Part shown: positions 38,660 to 48,348 of the stretch, piece by piece
How the letters are laid out: every line of letters starts with the position of its first letter
How positions within the stretch are numbered: position 1 is the stretch's first letter
From: Methylocystis echinoides
GTDB taxonomy: Bacteria; Pseudomonadota; Alphaproteobacteria; Rhizobiales; Beijerinckiaceae
Direction: 5' to 3'
DNA length: 64,000 nucleotides
Assembly: GCF_027923385.1 (NCBI RefSeq)
Contig: NZ_BSEC01000001.1
Location: forward strand, 248,001 to 312,000
Program-made: the position numbers and the translations under genes
The notes under the pieces: model-generated
The model's database searches: none
What the model was told of the DNA's origin: nothing
What the model saw: only the letters and a program-made list of their open reading frames with translations

Positions 38660-39977
38660 GGCGCTGCGCGCGCAAATTCTCGATCTCGTGGGCGAATATC
38701 ACCGGCTCGCGCATGGCGCCGGCGCCTTTGTTCCCGGCGAGACGCCGGCGCCGGTTTCGGGCCGCGTCTATGACGCGCGCGACATGCGGACGCTCGTCGA
38801 CTCCGCGCTGGATTTCTGGCTGACGACCGGCCGCTTCAACGCCGCTTTCGAGGCGCGGCTCGCGGCATATGTTGGCGCGCGCAAAGCGCTCACTGTCAAT
38901 TCCGGCTCCTCGGCGAATCTCGTGGCCTTTGCGGCGCTGACCTCGCCTGTGCTGCGCGACAGGGCGCTGAAGCCGGGCGACGAGGTCATCACCTGCGCCA
39001 CCGGCTTTCCGACGACGGTCAATCCGATCCTGCTGTTTGGCATGGTTCCCGTCTTCGTCGACGTCGATATTCCCACTTACAATATCGACGTCGCGGCGGT
39101 GGAAGCGGCGATCACGCCGAAGACGAAGGCGATCATGGTCGCCCATACGCTCGGCAATCCCTTCGACGCGCGCGCGATCAAGGCGCTGTGCGAACGCCAC
39201 AATCTGTGGCTCGTCGAAGACTGCTGCGACGCGCTGGGCGCCACCATCGAGGGCCGGCATGTCGGCTCCTTCGGCGACATCGGCACGCTCTCCTTCTATC
39301 CCGCCCATCACATCACCATGGGCGAAGGCGGGGCGGTCTTCACCAGCAACAATCATCTCGCCAAGGCGATGGAGTCGTTTCGCGACTGGGGCCGCGACTG
39401 CTACTGTGAACCGGGCAGGGACAACAGCTGCAACAAGCGTTTCGGCTGGCGCCTCGGCGATCTGCCAAAGGGCTACGATCACAAATATGTCTATTCGCAT
39501 CTCGGCTTCAATCTGAAGATCACCGACATGCAGGCGGCTGTCGGCCTTGCGCAGATGGATCATCTCGATGGCTTCATCGCCGCGCGCCGCCGCAATTTCG
39601 ACGCGCTGACGGCGGGGCTCGCAGGTCTCGACGATGTCTTCATCCTGCCGGAGGCGACGAGAGGGACCGAGCCCTCCTGGTTCGGCTATCCCCTCACGCT
39701 GCGCGCAGACGCGCCCTTCACGCGGGACGAACTCGTCATTCATCTCAATGCGCGCAAGATCGGCACGCGCCTGCTGTTCGGCGGCAATCTGGTGCGCCAG
39801 CCCTACATGAAGGGCCGCGATTTCCGCGTGAGCGGCGCGCTGACAAACGCCGATGTCGTCGTGGATCGGACGTTCTGGATTGGCGTCTATCCGGGCCTTG
39901 GCGAGCCTCATATCGATTACATGCTCGAAACAATCGCCGATTTCTGCGGGCGCGCTTCACTGAAGGCGGCGGAATGA
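38634..39977 (+). CDS. rfbH: CDP-4-keto-6-deoxyglucose 3-dehydratase (E1)
   Basis: PMP and [2Fe-2S]-dependent enzyme that removes the C3 hydroxyl during 3,6-dideoxysugar synthesis. Two features set it apart from ordinary aminotransferases. The PLP lysine is replaced by His (His225/His226 in [13 protein letters not shown]). The cluster cysteines Cys198, Cys256, Cys258 and Cys266 follow the E1 pattern C-x57-C-x-C-x7-C exactly. Length of 447 residues is standard. The electron-donating reductase E3 (rfbI/ascD) is not in this window, so it must be encoded elsewhere or replaced. Confidence 0.95.
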   Translation: MTDASSQAEALRAQILDLVGEYHRLAHGAGAFVPGETPAPVSGRVYDARDMRTLVDSALDFWLTTGRFNAAFEARLAAYVGARKALTVNSGSSANLVAFAALTSPVLRDRALKPGDEVITCATGFPTTVNPILLFGMVPVFVDVDIPTYNIDVAAVEAAITPKTKAIMVAHTLGNPFDARAIKALCERHNLWLVEDCCDALGATIEGRHVGSFGDIGTLSFYPAHHITMGEGGAVFTSNNHLAKAMESFRDWGRDCYCEPGRDNSCNKRFGWRLGDLPKGYDHKYVYSHLGFNLKITDMQAAVGLAQMDHLDGFIAARRRNFDALTAGLAGLDDVFILPEATRGTEPSWFGYPLTLRADAPFTRDELVIHLNARKIGTRLLFGGNLVRQPYMKGRDFRVSGALTNADVVVDRTFWIGVYPGLGEPHIDYMLETIADFCGRASLKAAE

Positions 39978-41077
39978 GCATCGCCATTCCCGACGGCGCG
40001 GCGCTTTCGCGTCATCCGCTCTGGCGCGCGGACATCGCGCGCATTCTTTCCGCGCCGCTTCCCTGGGAGGCGTTCGAGGGGCGAACCGTGCTCGTCGCCG
40101 GCGCCAATGGCTTTCTGCCGGCGGCGATGGTCGAAACGCTGTTGACTCTTTCCGATCGAGGCGCGGGTCTGAAGGTGATTGCGCTGGCGCGGTCGCGGGA
40201 AAACGCGCTGCGGCGTTTCGCCGGCTGGCTCGCCCATCCGGCTTTTTCACTGATCGTCGCCGACGTCAGCGCGCCAGTGGAGATCGACGACCCGATCGAC
40301 ATGATCGTGCATGCGGCGAGCCAGGCCAGTCCGCGCTATTACGACGTCGACCCCGTGGGAACGGCGCTGCCGAACATTCTCGGGACACAGCGCCTGCTGG
40401 AATTGGCGCGACGCAAGGAAACACGGCGCTTCCTCTATCTTTCGAGCTCTGAAGTCTATGGCGTCGGCGACAGGCGCGATCCGATCGCGGAGCATGATTT
40501 CGCGGCGCTCGACCCCGCGACATTGCGCGCCTGCTACGCCGAGTCGAAGCGCATGGGCGAAACGCTTTGCGTGAGCCATGGGGCCCAATATGGCGTCGAT
40601 TGCGTGATTGCGCGGCCCTTCCATACCTATGGGCCCGGCATGCGTCTCGACGACGGCCGCGTCTTTGCGGATTTCGTGCGCGATATTGTCACGGGGCGCG
40701 ACATTGTGCTCAACAGCGACGGCGGCGCGCAGCGCGCTTTCTGCTATCTCGCCGACGCTGTCGAAGCCTTCTTCACGCTGCTGCTGAAAGGCGCGCAGGG
40801 GACGGCCTATAATGTCGGCAATGCGCAGGCGGTGATGGCGATCCGGGACCTCGCGACTCTGCTCGTGGGGCTTCGGCCCGAGCGCGGACTCGTCGCGCGC
40901 TTCGCGCCGCCGCGCGACGGCTATCTGGCGAGCGGGGTCGCGCGCGCGGAGCCGAACACAGCCCGACTTGAAGGGCTCGGCTGGCGCCCGCGGACAGGCG
41001 TCGCAGAGGGTTTCCGCCGCACGATTGACATCTACGCCGATATTTATGACAGGCGCGCTCCGGGAGCCATCGCATGA
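39974..41077 (+). CDS. NAD-dependent sugar epimerase/dehydratase (extended SDR)
   Basis: A 367-residue extended short-chain dehydrogenase. The Rossmann motif is [16 protein letters not shown], the catalytic Ser is in [10 protein letters not shown], and YxxxK is [10 protein letters not shown], followed by [17 protein letters not shown]. It overlaps rfbH by four bases (ATGA). In context it could reduce the C4 ketone, as abequose or paratose synthases do, or epimerise a sugar; its closest general resemblance is to UDP-glucuronate decarboxylase-type SDRs. The specific reaction is inference. Confidence 0.82.
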   Translation: MSIAIPDGAALSRHPLWRADIARILSAPLPWEAFEGRTVLVAGANGFLPAAMVETLLTLSDRGAGLKVIALARSRENALRRFAGWLAHPAFSLIVADVSAPVEIDDPIDMIVHAASQASPRYYDVDPVGTALPNILGTQRLLELARRKETRRFLYLSSSEVYGVGDRRDPIAEHDFAALDPATLRACYAESKRMGETLCVSHGAQYGVDCVIARPFHTYGPGMRLDDGRVFADFVRDIVTGRDIVLNSDGGAQRAFCYLADAVEAFFTLLLKGAQGTAYNVGNAQAVMAIRDLATLLVGLRPERGLVARFAPPRDGYLASGVARAEPNTARLEGLGWRPRTGVAEGFRRTIDIYADIYDRRAPGAIA

Positions 41078-42051
41078 TCATGGAGAGTCCCGAAGCGACG
41101 GCTGCGCCCGATGCGCCCGATCCGCCCATGGCCTGGCGCCGTGCGTTCGAATGCGGACGCCTCGACCGTCTCGATCTGTGGAAGCGTTTCGCGGACCGAC
41201 ACCAGTTGATCGCGCAGCACGCCGCCGCGCTTGCCGGGACAGAGATCGCGGCATTCGTCTTAGAACCATCCGGGCTATCGGTGACGCTCGCAAACGGCCT
41301 CTCCTTCACGCTCGATCCGACCGCGCTGCGCGAAGCGCCAAACGTGATCATTGCGCAGGGTGGCTACGAGACCTTCGAAAAGGCGCTGATCCTTCGGCTG
41401 GCGCGCGGGGCGCGAACGGTTTTCGACATCGGCGCCAATATTGGATGGCACAGCCTGCATATTGCGCAGCAGGAGCCGAAGGCGCGCGTCTATGCGTTCG
41501 AGCCGGTTCCGACCACCCATGCGCGTCTGCGCTCCAATCTCGCACGCAACGACGCCGGCGCGCGCGTTACAGCCATCGCCGACGGGCTTTCGGACAGGGA
41601 GGGCGTCTTCGACATGTTCGTGCCGGCGACCTCCGGCTCGCCCGCCGCCTCTCTCAACGAGCTGCATCCCGCTGAGGGCAGTCATCGCACGCCCTGTCGT
41701 TTCACCACGCTGGACGATTTCGTCCGCGCGCAGGGCGTCGAGACTCTCGATCTGCTCAAATGTGATGTGGAAGGCGCCGAGTTGCGCGTCCTCGCGGGGG
41801 GAAAAACCACTCTTGCGCGCTTCCGGCCGGCGCTCATCATCGAACTCTTGCGGAAGTGGGCTGCGGCCTTCGGCTATCACCCAAACGACGTCATCGATCT
41901 CCTCGGCGGGCTGGGCTATGTCTGTTATGGCGTCGGCGATCATGCGCTGACGCCCATCTCACGCGTCACGGAGGATACGCGCGAGACGAATTATCTCTTC
42001 CTCCTTCCCGAGCGGCATCCGCCGGTCGACGTCCTTCTCGCCGGCTTGTAA
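41074..42051 (+). CDS. FkbM-family SAM-dependent methyltransferase
   Basis: A 325-residue protein whose Rossmann core begins with the SAM loop VFDIGANIGWHSLHIA, followed by RVYAFEPVPTTHARLRSN and LLKCDVEGAELRVLAGG, all FkbM features. Members O-methylate sugars or polyketides. It starts four bases before the end of the SDR gene and ends two bases before gtrA. Its likely target is a hydroxyl on the sugar made by this operon, which is inferred from position only. Confidence 0.85.
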   Translation: MIMESPEATAAPDAPDPPMAWRRAFECGRLDRLDLWKRFADRHQLIAQHAAALAGTEIAAFVLEPSGLSVTLANGLSFTLDPTALREAPNVIIAQGGYETFEKALILRLARGARTVFDIGANIGWHSLHIAQQEPKARVYAFEPVPTTHARLRSNLARNDAGARVTAIADGLSDREGVFDMFVPATSGSPAASLNELHPAEGSHRTPCRFTTLDDFVRAQGVETLDLLKCDVEGAELRVLAGGKTTLARFRPALIIELLRKWAAAFGYHPNDVIDLLGGLGYVCYGVGDHALTPISRVTEDTRETNYLFLLPERHPPVDVLLAGL

Positions 42052-42052
42052 T

Positions 42053-42457
42053 ATGCGCGCGATGGTCGGCTCGCTCTGGCGCCTGCGTTTCGCGCGCTTT
42101 CTCATCATCGGCGCGCTCAATACGCTCTTCGGCTTTGGCGTGTTCTATCTGCTGTTGCTGGCACATCTCCGGCCCGGTCCGGCATTGGCCGTGGCGACCG
42201 TCCTCGGCGTCCTGTTCAATTTCATGACGACCGGGCGTGTCGTCTTCGAGAATGCGGAGGGGTGCCGGCTCTGGCGTTTCGCTGGCGTGGCTCTCCTCGT
42301 CTTTGTCGTGAATGGCGTCGCGCTGGAAGGCGCGATGCGACTCGGGCTCGGCGCGGCCGCCGCGCAGGCGCTGCTGCTCCTCCCCTGTGTCATCCTCTCC
42401 TATGCGCTCAATCGCGCCTTTGTCTTTGCGACGGCGCCGGAGGCTTCCAAGGCATGA
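42053..42457 (+). CDS. GtrA-like membrane protein
   Basis: A 134-residue protein with four membrane helices, starting RFARFLIIGALNTLFGFGVF and containing LGVLFNFMTTGRVVF, the GtrA family hallmarks. GtrA proteins are thought to flip lipid-linked sugars across the inner membrane. Its stop overlaps the glycosyltransferase start (ATGA). The three genes from here form the gtrA-gtrB-transferase pattern known from serotype-conversion cassettes. Confidence 0.88.
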   Translation: MRAMVGSLWRLRFARFLIIGALNTLFGFGVFYLLLLAHLRPGPALAVATVLGVLFNFMTTGRVVFENAEGCRLWRFAGVALLVFVVNGVALEGAMRLGLGAAAAQALLLLPCVILSYALNRAFVFATAPEASKA

Positions 42458-43392
42458 AAACCATCTCCATTGTCACGCCCTGCTATAATGAGGAGATGAA
42501 CATTCGCGATTGCCACGCAGCAATCAGGGCGCTTTTCGAAAATGACCTGAAAGACTATCGCCGCGAACATGTCTTCTGCGATAACGCCTCGACGGATCGA
42601 ACCGTCGACATCCTGCGCGAAATCGCAGCGGTGGACGGGGATGTCAAAGTCATCCTCAATGCGCGCAATTTCGGAGCGATGCGCTCCAATTACAATGGCG
42701 TGATGGCGACGACGGGCGACGCCGTGCTGCTGTTCTTTCCAGCCGACATGCAGGATCCGCCCGAACTCATTCCACAGATGGTCGCGCATTGGGCGCAGGG
42801 CGTCGAGGTCGTCTATGGCGTGCGGAAAATCCGTGAGGAAAATGCGACCATGCGTCTGTTGCGGGGGCTTTACTATCGCCTCCTCACCTCGCTTTCCGAT
42901 CTGTCGACGCCACCCGGCGTCGGTGACTTCCAGCTCGTCGACCGCAAAGTCGTCGAAGCCATGCGTCGGATCGAGGACGCCTATCCCTTCATGCGGATGA
43001 TGACCTTTGAATGCGGGTTTCGATCCGTGGGCCTTCCCTATCGCTGGGTGGAGCGCCGGCGCGGCGTCTCGACGAATACGATAGGAAGTCTCGTCGATCA
43101 GGGACTGAACGGGCTCGTCACCAATACGCTCGCGCCGCTGCGACTCATGTTGTTTTGCGGATTCGGCCTCGCTGCGCTGTCCCTCCTCTACGCCTGCTTC
43201 AATCTGGTGATCGGGCTCATCTACTACCGCGATATTGCGGCGCCAGGGGTCATGACGATCATCACGGCGGTCTTCTTCTTTGGCGGCGTCCAGCTTTTTG
43301 CGATCGGCGTGCTCGCCGAATATGTGCTCGCCATCTATTCGCAAGTGCGCCGCAAGCCGGTCGTGTTCGAACGTGAACGCATCAACTTCTGA
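42454..43392 (+). CDS. GT2 glycosyltransferase, GtrB/ArnC type
   Basis: A 312-residue family 2 glycosyltransferase that probably loads a sugar onto undecaprenyl phosphate. The catalytic domain begins ISIVTPCYNEEMNI and has the metal-binding FFPADMQDPPELIP with DxD-like acidic residues. Two C-terminal membrane helices follow at about 230-255 and 265-290, as in GtrB and ArnC. The start at 42454 overlaps the gtrA stop. The donor sugar is not known, although a CDP-sugar is suggested by the operon. Confidence 0.9.
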   Translation: MKTISIVTPCYNEEMNIRDCHAAIRALFENDLKDYRREHVFCDNASTDRTVDILREIAAVDGDVKVILNARNFGAMRSNYNGVMATTGDAVLLFFPADMQDPPELIPQMVAHWAQGVEVVYGVRKIREENATMRLLRGLYYRLLTSLSDLSTPPGVGDFQLVDRKVVEAMRRIEDAYPFMRMMTFECGFRSVGLPYRWVERRRGVSTNTIGSLVDQGLNGLVTNTLAPLRLMLFCGFGLAALSLLYACFNLVIGLIYYRDIAAPGVMTIITAVFFFGGVQLFAIGVLAEYVLAIYSQVRRKPVVFERERINF

Positions 43393-43411
43393 GGAAATGG
43401 AGCCTCCTGTC

Positions 43412-44992
43412 GTGACGGAAATCTCCGGTCAGAAGCCTGTGGCGGCCGCCAGAGCATGGAAGGTGACGACGCTCGCCGGCGCCGCGTCCAACTTTCACCT
43501 GTTCATTTTCACGTCCATACTGTTCATCGCGCCCAATGCGCTTTTCGCGGCGGCGTTGCGCCCGGTTCCGGCGGCGCTGGTGCTCGTCGGATGCGCTGGC
43601 GCGGTCGCCATCCTGTGGCGCGAGCGGCTTCGCAGTGACTTGTTCCGCGCGGTCGTGGACCGCCGGCAGTTGGGCCTTTGTCTGGCGCTTGGATTTGCCG
43701 TCTGTCTTCTGGGCGGCGGCGGGCATGTGTTCCTGCCCAAATCCGACTGGCTGATCCGCGACGCGGTCCTCGCGGATCTCGTCCGGGAGGGGTTCCTCGC
43801 GCTCTATCGTGACGCGGGGCAGGACTATCTTCTGCGCGCACCGCTCGGCATGTATCTCCTGCCAGCGATGGTTGGGCGCTTTTTCGGGCTTTACGCCGCG
43901 CATCTCGCGCTGCTGACGCAAAACGCCGGCATCGTCGGCATGATCGCCTATTTTACAACGACAGTTGCGCAAGTCAGGCGCGCGCCGATGCTCCTGCTGC
44001 TCCTCGGCTTCAGTGGCCTCGACATTGTCGGCGTATTTGCGGCCGAAGCGGCGGAGCTCGCCGGGGGCGGGGCGTTCATGCCCGTCAATCATACGGAATG
44101 GTGGAGCCAATATTTCTGGCCCGGTCGATTGCAGTATTCGAGCCTGATCACGCAATTCTTCTGGGTGCCGAACCATGCCGCGCCCGGCTGGTGGTTCGCG
44201 CTGCTCATTCTGCTTCATGCGCGCGGCGCGGTGCGCTTTCCGGCGCTGCTTGCGAGCTTTGCGCCATTACTGATCTGGTCGCCACTCTCGATGCTGGGCG
44301 CGGCGCCCTTCCTTGCCCTTTTCGCCACATGGCGATGGCGGACGCTGCTGTCCAGGGACGTGATGGCGAGCGTCGCAGCCAGCCTGTGCTTTCTGCCGGT
44401 CGCGATCTATCTCGTCGTCGACGCGGGCGCCGTCGCGCATGAATGGCTCATTTTACGAGACGGGTTCGCGCGGCTCTACCCTTTCTTCCTGCTGGTCGAG
44501 GTCCCGCAGGCGGCTCTCGTCCTCTACTGTTTCCGCTATGTCGCGACGGCGGATCGGCCGGTTTTCTGGGTGGCGCTGGCGATTCTGTTCATTCTGCCCG
44601 TTTACAGTTTCGGCCCCTATAATGATCTGATGATGCGCGCGTCGATCCCGGCGCTCTTCCTGCTCGCCTTTCATTTCGCGCGAATTGTCGTGCTGACGCG
44701 AAGCGGCGGCGGCGCCCTGGCGAGCGTGGCGTCGACGCTCGTTCTTTTGGCCGCCGCGACGCCCTTCATCGAGATCGTGAGCGCCCTTGCCCCTTCCTAC
44801 GCGATCAGCGACTGCGATCTGCTGACGGGTTCTCACAAGCTCGAACCCGGGAAGTTGCCGACGAATTATCTGGCGCGGATCGAGAAGGTCCCGGTCTGGC
44901 TCGTCGATCCCGCCGGCGCCCGGGCGCCCCGGACCGTCGTGGACCGCAAATGCTGGCCGGACCATCCGGGGCTGGACGAAAGCCTGAAATAG
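43412..44992 (+). CDS. polytopic membrane protein, possible Gtr-type glycosyltransferase
   Basis: A 526-residue protein with about ten to twelve predicted membrane helices spread over residues 20-450 and a soluble periplasmic-like C-terminal segment of about 60 residues. I recognise no specific signature. Position after gtrA and gtrB matches the serotype-specific transferase of Gtr cassettes, which has similar size and topology. GTG at 43412 is preferred since GGAG lies nine bases upstream; the ATG at 43397 has almost no spacing from its GAGGA. Function is inference from context. Confidence 0.72.
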   Translation: MTEISGQKPVAAARAWKVTTLAGAASNFHLFIFTSILFIAPNALFAAALRPVPAALVLVGCAGAVAILWRERLRSDLFRAVVDRRQLGLCLALGFAVCLLGGGGHVFLPKSDWLIRDAVLADLVREGFLALYRDAGQDYLLRAPLGMYLLPAMVGRFFGLYAAHLALLTQNAGIVGMIAYFTTTVAQVRRAPMLLLLLGFSGLDIVGVFAAEAAELAGGGAFMPVNHTEWWSQYFWPGRLQYSSLITQFFWVPNHAAPGWWFALLILLHARGAVRFPALLASFAPLLIWSPLSMLGAAPFLALFATWRWRTLLSRDVMASVAASLCFLPVAIYLVVDAGAVAHEWLILRDGFARLYPFFLLVEVPQAALVLYCFRYVATADRPVFWVALAILFILPVYSFGPYNDLMMRASIPALFLLAFHFARIVVLTRSGGGALASVASTLVLLAAATPFIEIVSALAPSYAISDCDLLTGSHKLEPGKLPTNYLARIEKVPVWLVDPAGARAPRTVVDRKCWPDHPGLDESLK

Positions 44993-45011
44993 CCCGAATC
45001 GCGCGCAAGTG

Positions 45012-45039
45012 GCGTTTGCAAAAAACGCAAGCGCATTTT
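45012..45039 (+). terminator. possible terminator of the glycan operon
   Basis: Stem GCGTTTGC / GCAAGCGC (one GT pair) with a seven-base A-rich loop, followed by ATTTT, about 20 bases after the last gene. Confidence 0.4.
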
Positions 45040-45138
45040 GAGGGGAAATCACCGTTCTCCTCGCGCAAAACCGGCGGCGAGTCTTTGACTTCCGTTGGCA
45101 GGGCTGGCTAAAAGCCTCGCTCCATTTCCGGAGAGAGG

Positions 45139-47313
45139 ATGCAGATGACATCGATCGTCGAGCGGCTGAGCGCCGAACTTGCGGCGAAACCCTGGCAGGT
45201 GGAGGCGGCGGTCGGCCTTCTCGACGGCGGCTCGACGGTGCCCTTCATCGCCCGTTACCGCAAGGAGGCGACCGGTCAGCTCGACGACGTGCAATTGCGC
45301 AAGCTCGAGGAGCGGCTGCGCTATCTGCGTGAGATGGAAGAGCGCCGCAAGGCGATCCTCGATTCGATCGAGAGCCAGGGCAAGCTCGACGACGCGCTGC
45401 GCCGGGTCATCATGGAGGCCGACAACAAGGCGCGTCTCGAAGACATTTATCTGCCCTACAAGCCGAAGCGCCGCACCAAGGCGCAGATCGCCATCGAAGC
45501 CGGCCTCGCGCCCCTTGCCGACGCTCTCCTCTCGTCCCCTGAAAAAGACCCTAAGGCGGAGGCGGAAGCCTTCGTCGACGCGGAGAAGAATGTCGCCACG
45601 GCGGAAGCGGCGCTCGAAGGCGCGCGCGCGATTCTCGTCGAGCGATTCGCCGAGGACGCGGATCTCATCGGCGCGTTGCGCGAGACGCATTGGTCGCAGG
45701 CGGTGATGAAGTCGCGCCCGCGCGAGGGAAAGGCGGCGGCGGCCGCGAAATATTCCGATTATTTCGAATTTTCCCAGCCGATCTCCAAGCTTCCCTCGCA
45801 TCGCATTCTCGCGCTGTTCCGCGGCGAGAAGGAAGAGATGCTGGAGCTGGAAATGGCGCCGGAGGCCGAGCCCGGACTCGGCGGCTATGAGAGCCGCATC
45901 GCGCGCCGTTACATGATCGAGGATCGCGGCCGGCCCGGCGACAAATGGCTCCTGGACACGGCGCGCTGGGCCTGGCGCACCAAGATCGAACTCCATCTGT
46001 CCGTCGACGCGCGTTCGCGCCTGTGGCGGGTCGCTGAAGAAGAGGCGATTCGCGTCTTTGCGGAGAATCTGCGCGATCTGCTGCTTGCGGCGCCCGCCGG
46101 CGCGCGCGCGACGCTTGGCCTCGATCCCGGTTTCCGCACCGGCGTCAAGGTCGCGGTGATCGACGCAACAGGGAAGATCGTCGCGACCACCGCGATCTAT
46201 CCGCACGAGCCGCAGCGGCGCTGGGACGAATCGATTGCAACGCTCGCGAGCCTGGCGCGCCAGCACAAGATCGAGCTGATCGCCATCGGCAATGGCACGG
46301 CCTCGCGCGAGACCGACAAACTGGCCGGCGCACTCATGGCGAAACATCCGGAGCTGAAACTGACGAAGATCGTCGTCTCGGAAGCGGGCGCGTCGGTTTA
46401 TTCCGCCTCCGAATATGCGTCGAAGGAACTGCCCGATCTCGACGTGTCGCTGCGCGGGGCCGCCTCCATCGCCCGCCGCCTGCAGGACCCGCTGGCGGAA
46501 CTCGTGAAGATAGAGCCGAAGTCCATCGGCGTCGGACAGTATCAGCATGACGTTTCCGAGATGAAGCTCTCGCGCGCGCTGGACGCCGTGGTGGAAGATT
46601 GCGTCAACAAGGTGGGCGTCGATGTGAACACGGCTTCCGCGCCGCTGCTCGCGCGCGTGTCGGGCCTTGGCGAGACGCTTGCGGCCAACATCGTCGCCTT
46701 CCGCGACGCCAACGGTCCGTTCCGCACTCGCGCGGCGCTGAAGGAGGTGCCGCGTCTGGGGCCGAAGGCGTTCGAGCAGAGCGCGGGCTTTCTGCGAATC
46801 ATCGACGGCGACGATCCGCTCGACCGTTCGGGCGTGCATCCGGAAGCCTATCCGCTGGTGCGGCGCATTCTGGCGGCGGCGAAGAGCGACATCCGGACGC
46901 TGATCGGCAATGCGACGGAGCTGCGCAAGCTGCGGCCGGCGCAATTCGCCGATCAGACCTTCGGTCTGCCGACGGTGACGGACGTGCTCGCCGAGTTGGA
47001 GAAGCCCGGCCGCGACCCGCGCCCGGCCTTCAAGACGGCGACCTTCCAGGAGGGGGTGGAGACCCTGAACGATCTCAGGCCCGGCATGGTGCTGGAAGGG
47101 GTCGTCACCAATGTCGCGGCCTTCGGCGCCTTCGTCGACATTGGCGTGCATCAGGACGGCCTCGTCCACATCTCCGCGCTGTCGAAGGAATTCGTGAAAG
47201 ACCCCCGCAGCGTGGTGAAGCCCGGCGACATCGTCCGCGTGAAGGTGATGGAGGTGGATGCGCCCCGCAAGCGCATCTCGCTCACCATGCGCCTCGACGA
47301 CGTTCCCGGCTAG
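45139..47313 (+). CDS. tex: Tex-like RNA-binding protein, truncated by an in-frame amber codon
   Basis: Transcription-accessory protein with N-terminal HTH region ([19 protein letters not shown]), YqgF RNase-H-like fold ([18 protein letters not shown]), HhH domain ([19 protein letters not shown]), and C-terminal S1 RNA-binding domain ([20 protein letters not shown] to [14 protein letters not shown]). The frame stops at TAG 47311-47313, giving 724 residues, whereas family members usually have about 770 with a Gly/Arg/Gln-rich tail. Such a tail follows here in the same frame. The folded domains are complete, so the product is probably functional. Confidence 0.93.
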   Translation: MQMTSIVERLSAELAAKPWQVEAAVGLLDGGSTVPFIARYRKEATGQLDDVQLRKLEERLRYLREMEERRKAILDSIESQGKLDDALRRVIMEADNKARLEDIYLPYKPKRRTKAQIAIEAGLAPLADALLSSPEKDPKAEAEAFVDAEKNVATAEAALEGARAILVERFAEDADLIGALRETHWSQAVMKSRPREGKAAAAAKYSDYFEFSQPISKLPSHRILALFRGEKEEMLELEMAPEAEPGLGGYESRIARRYMIEDRGRPGDKWLLDTARWAWRTKIELHLSVDARSRLWRVAEEEAIRVFAENLRDLLLAAPAGARATLGLDPGFRTGVKVAVIDATGKIVATTAIYPHEPQRRWDESIATLASLARQHKIELIAIGNGTASRETDKLAGALMAKHPELKLTKIVVSEAGASVYSASEYASKELPDLDVSLRGAASIARRLQDPLAELVKIEPKSIGVGQYQHDVSEMKLSRALDAVVEDCVNKVGVDVNTASAPLLARVSGLGETLAANIVAFRDANGPFRTRAALKEVPRLGPKAFEQSAGFLRIIDGDDPLDRSGVHPEAYPLVRRILAAAKSDIRTLIGNATELRKLRPAQFADQTFGLPTVTDVLAELEKPGRDPRPAFKTATFQEGVETLNDLRPGMVLEGVVTNVAAFGAFVDIGVHQDGLVHISALSKEFVKDPRSVVKPGDIVRVKVMEVDAPRKRISLTMRLDDVPG

Positions 47314-47475
47314 CAGGCCAAGGGGGGACAGGGCGGCGGTCAGAGCCGCGACCAGAATCGCGCGCGCGGGCCGCAGTCCTTCGGCGCGCCGCGTGGCGGA
47401 AAGCCGGCAGGCAGCTCTCCGGGCGGGCTGGGCGAGGCGCTGCTGGCGGCAATGAAGGAAAAGGGTGGGCGCTGA
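47314..47475 (+). pseudogene. untranslated or read-through C-terminal tail of tex
   Basis: 53 in-frame codons after the TAG, ending with TGA: QAKGGQGGGQSRDQNRARG then a segment ending LGEALLAAMKEKGGR. This composition and the terminal helix resemble the normal Tex C-terminus. Its intact frame suggests a recent nonsense change, read-through of TAG-CAG, or a base-call error. Confidence 0.65.
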
Positions 47476-47484
47476 GGCGCCTGA

Positions 47485-47512
47485 CCTTCGGCCGCTGTCC
47501 TGGCGGCGGCGG
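47485..47512 (+). terminator. hairpin downstream of tex
   Basis: CTTCGGCCGC / GCGGCCGAAG arms, ten bases after the TGA that ends the tex tail reading frame. There is no T tract. Its position fits the original end of tex lying at the TGA. Confidence 0.35.
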
Positions 47513-47615
47513 CCGAAGGCTCCCGCCAGAGCCGGCGCCTAGACGCGCGCTCGAAAGCAGGGAAGGCCGTCGCGATCACATGTCATGATCGCCTCCCGAA
47601 AGGATCTGGGGATAC

Positions 47616-47689
47616 TGGAGCGGGTGAAGGGAATCGAACCCTCGTATTCAGCTTGGAAGGCTGCTGCTCTACCATTGAGCTACACCCGC
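47616..47689 (-). tRNA. tRNA-Gly (anticodon TCC)
   Basis: Minus-strand 74 bases begins GCGGGTGTAGCTCAATGG, has a D arm, anticodon loop CTTCCAA (TCC), T arm GGGTTCGATTCCC, and encoded CCA. Acceptor stem GCGGGTG pairs with CACCCGC and the discriminator is T. Confidence 0.97.
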
Positions 47690-47698
47690 GACCCTTTT

Positions 47699-47727
47699 TC
47701 TATGCCAATCCACGCGGCGCTTTGCAA
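47699..47727 (-). promoter_or_regulatory. putative tRNA-Gly promoter
   Basis: On the minus strand TTGCAA (47722-47727), a 17-base spacer, and CATAGA (47699-47704), ending nine bases before the tRNA 5' end. Confidence 0.45.
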
Positions 47728-47862
47728 TGGTGGAATGCGGGCCGCCGGGCGGCGCATTTATCCATTTGACAGCGCGGCCGGAGCCAACTAACCCGGGCGC
47801 CCGACGGTCCATCATCAGGCGGGCGTTCCCCACGCTGCTTCTTTCGCAAGGATCTCCGAACC

Positions 47863-48222
47863 GTGGCCAAACCCGAACTCGGCGCCAAGCGCCAATGCCA
47901 GTCCTGCGCGACGAAATTCTACGACCTCGGTCGTGACCCCATCATCTGCCCGAAATGCGGGACCATCTTCCAGGTCGCGCTCACCCGCGCCCCGGCGCGC
48001 GTCGAGGCCGAGGAAGAGCCCGATACGGAGAAGGAGGGCGTCGACACGGTGTCGCTCGACGAGGTCGAGGAGAGCGAGAACGCCGCCGAGACGATCGACG
48101 TCGACGAAGACGTCGAGCTGGTCGACGATACGGACGACACCTTCCTCGAGGAGGAAGAGGGCGAGGACGACGACGTGGCCGGCCTCATCGACGGCGATCT
48201 GGAAAGCGACGACGAGGCCTGA
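47863..48222 (+). CDS. FYDLN-acid zinc-ribbon protein (TIGR02300 family)
   Basis: A 119-residue cytoplasmic protein. The N-terminal zinc ribbon has CQSCATKFYDLGRDPIICPKCG, shown as two CxxC pairs around the conserved FYDL. The remaining two thirds is strongly acidic, with runs of Asp and Glu ending LESDDEA. The start is GTG at 47863. The family is restricted to alphaproteobacteria and has no known function. A terminator lies about 40 bases after the stop. In several relatives it is adjacent to a tRNA-Gly or aroA; here the tRNA is present. Confidence 0.9.
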   Translation: MAKPELGAKRQCQSCATKFYDLGRDPIICPKCGTIFQVALTRAPARVEAEEEPDTEKEGVDTVSLDEVEESENAAETIDVDEDVELVDDTDDTFLEEEEGEDDDVAGLIDGDLESDDEA

Positions 48223-48263
48223 CGGCCCGCCGCCGCTGGCGACAGCCGGCACGGGAGATTTCG

Positions 48264-48316
48264 CCCCTCGCGCTGCGAGACGGCCCTTTGGGCCTTCCCG
48301 GCGCGAGGGGTTTTTT
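48264..48316. terminator. rho-independent terminator between convergent genes
   Basis: Ten-base stem CCCCTCGCGC / GCGCGAGGGG closing an inner GGCCC / GGGCC hairpin, followed by TTTTTT (48311-48316). Lies between the FYDLN gene and mucR. Confidence 0.8.
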
Positions 48317-48348
48317 ATTGATCGCGAGCGAGAAAGGCCCGGGGGGTT

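Noticed and set aside
45049..47169. 706-codon minus-strand frame across tex
   Set aside because: Shadow of tex; composition is Arg/Leu-rich without domain motifs.
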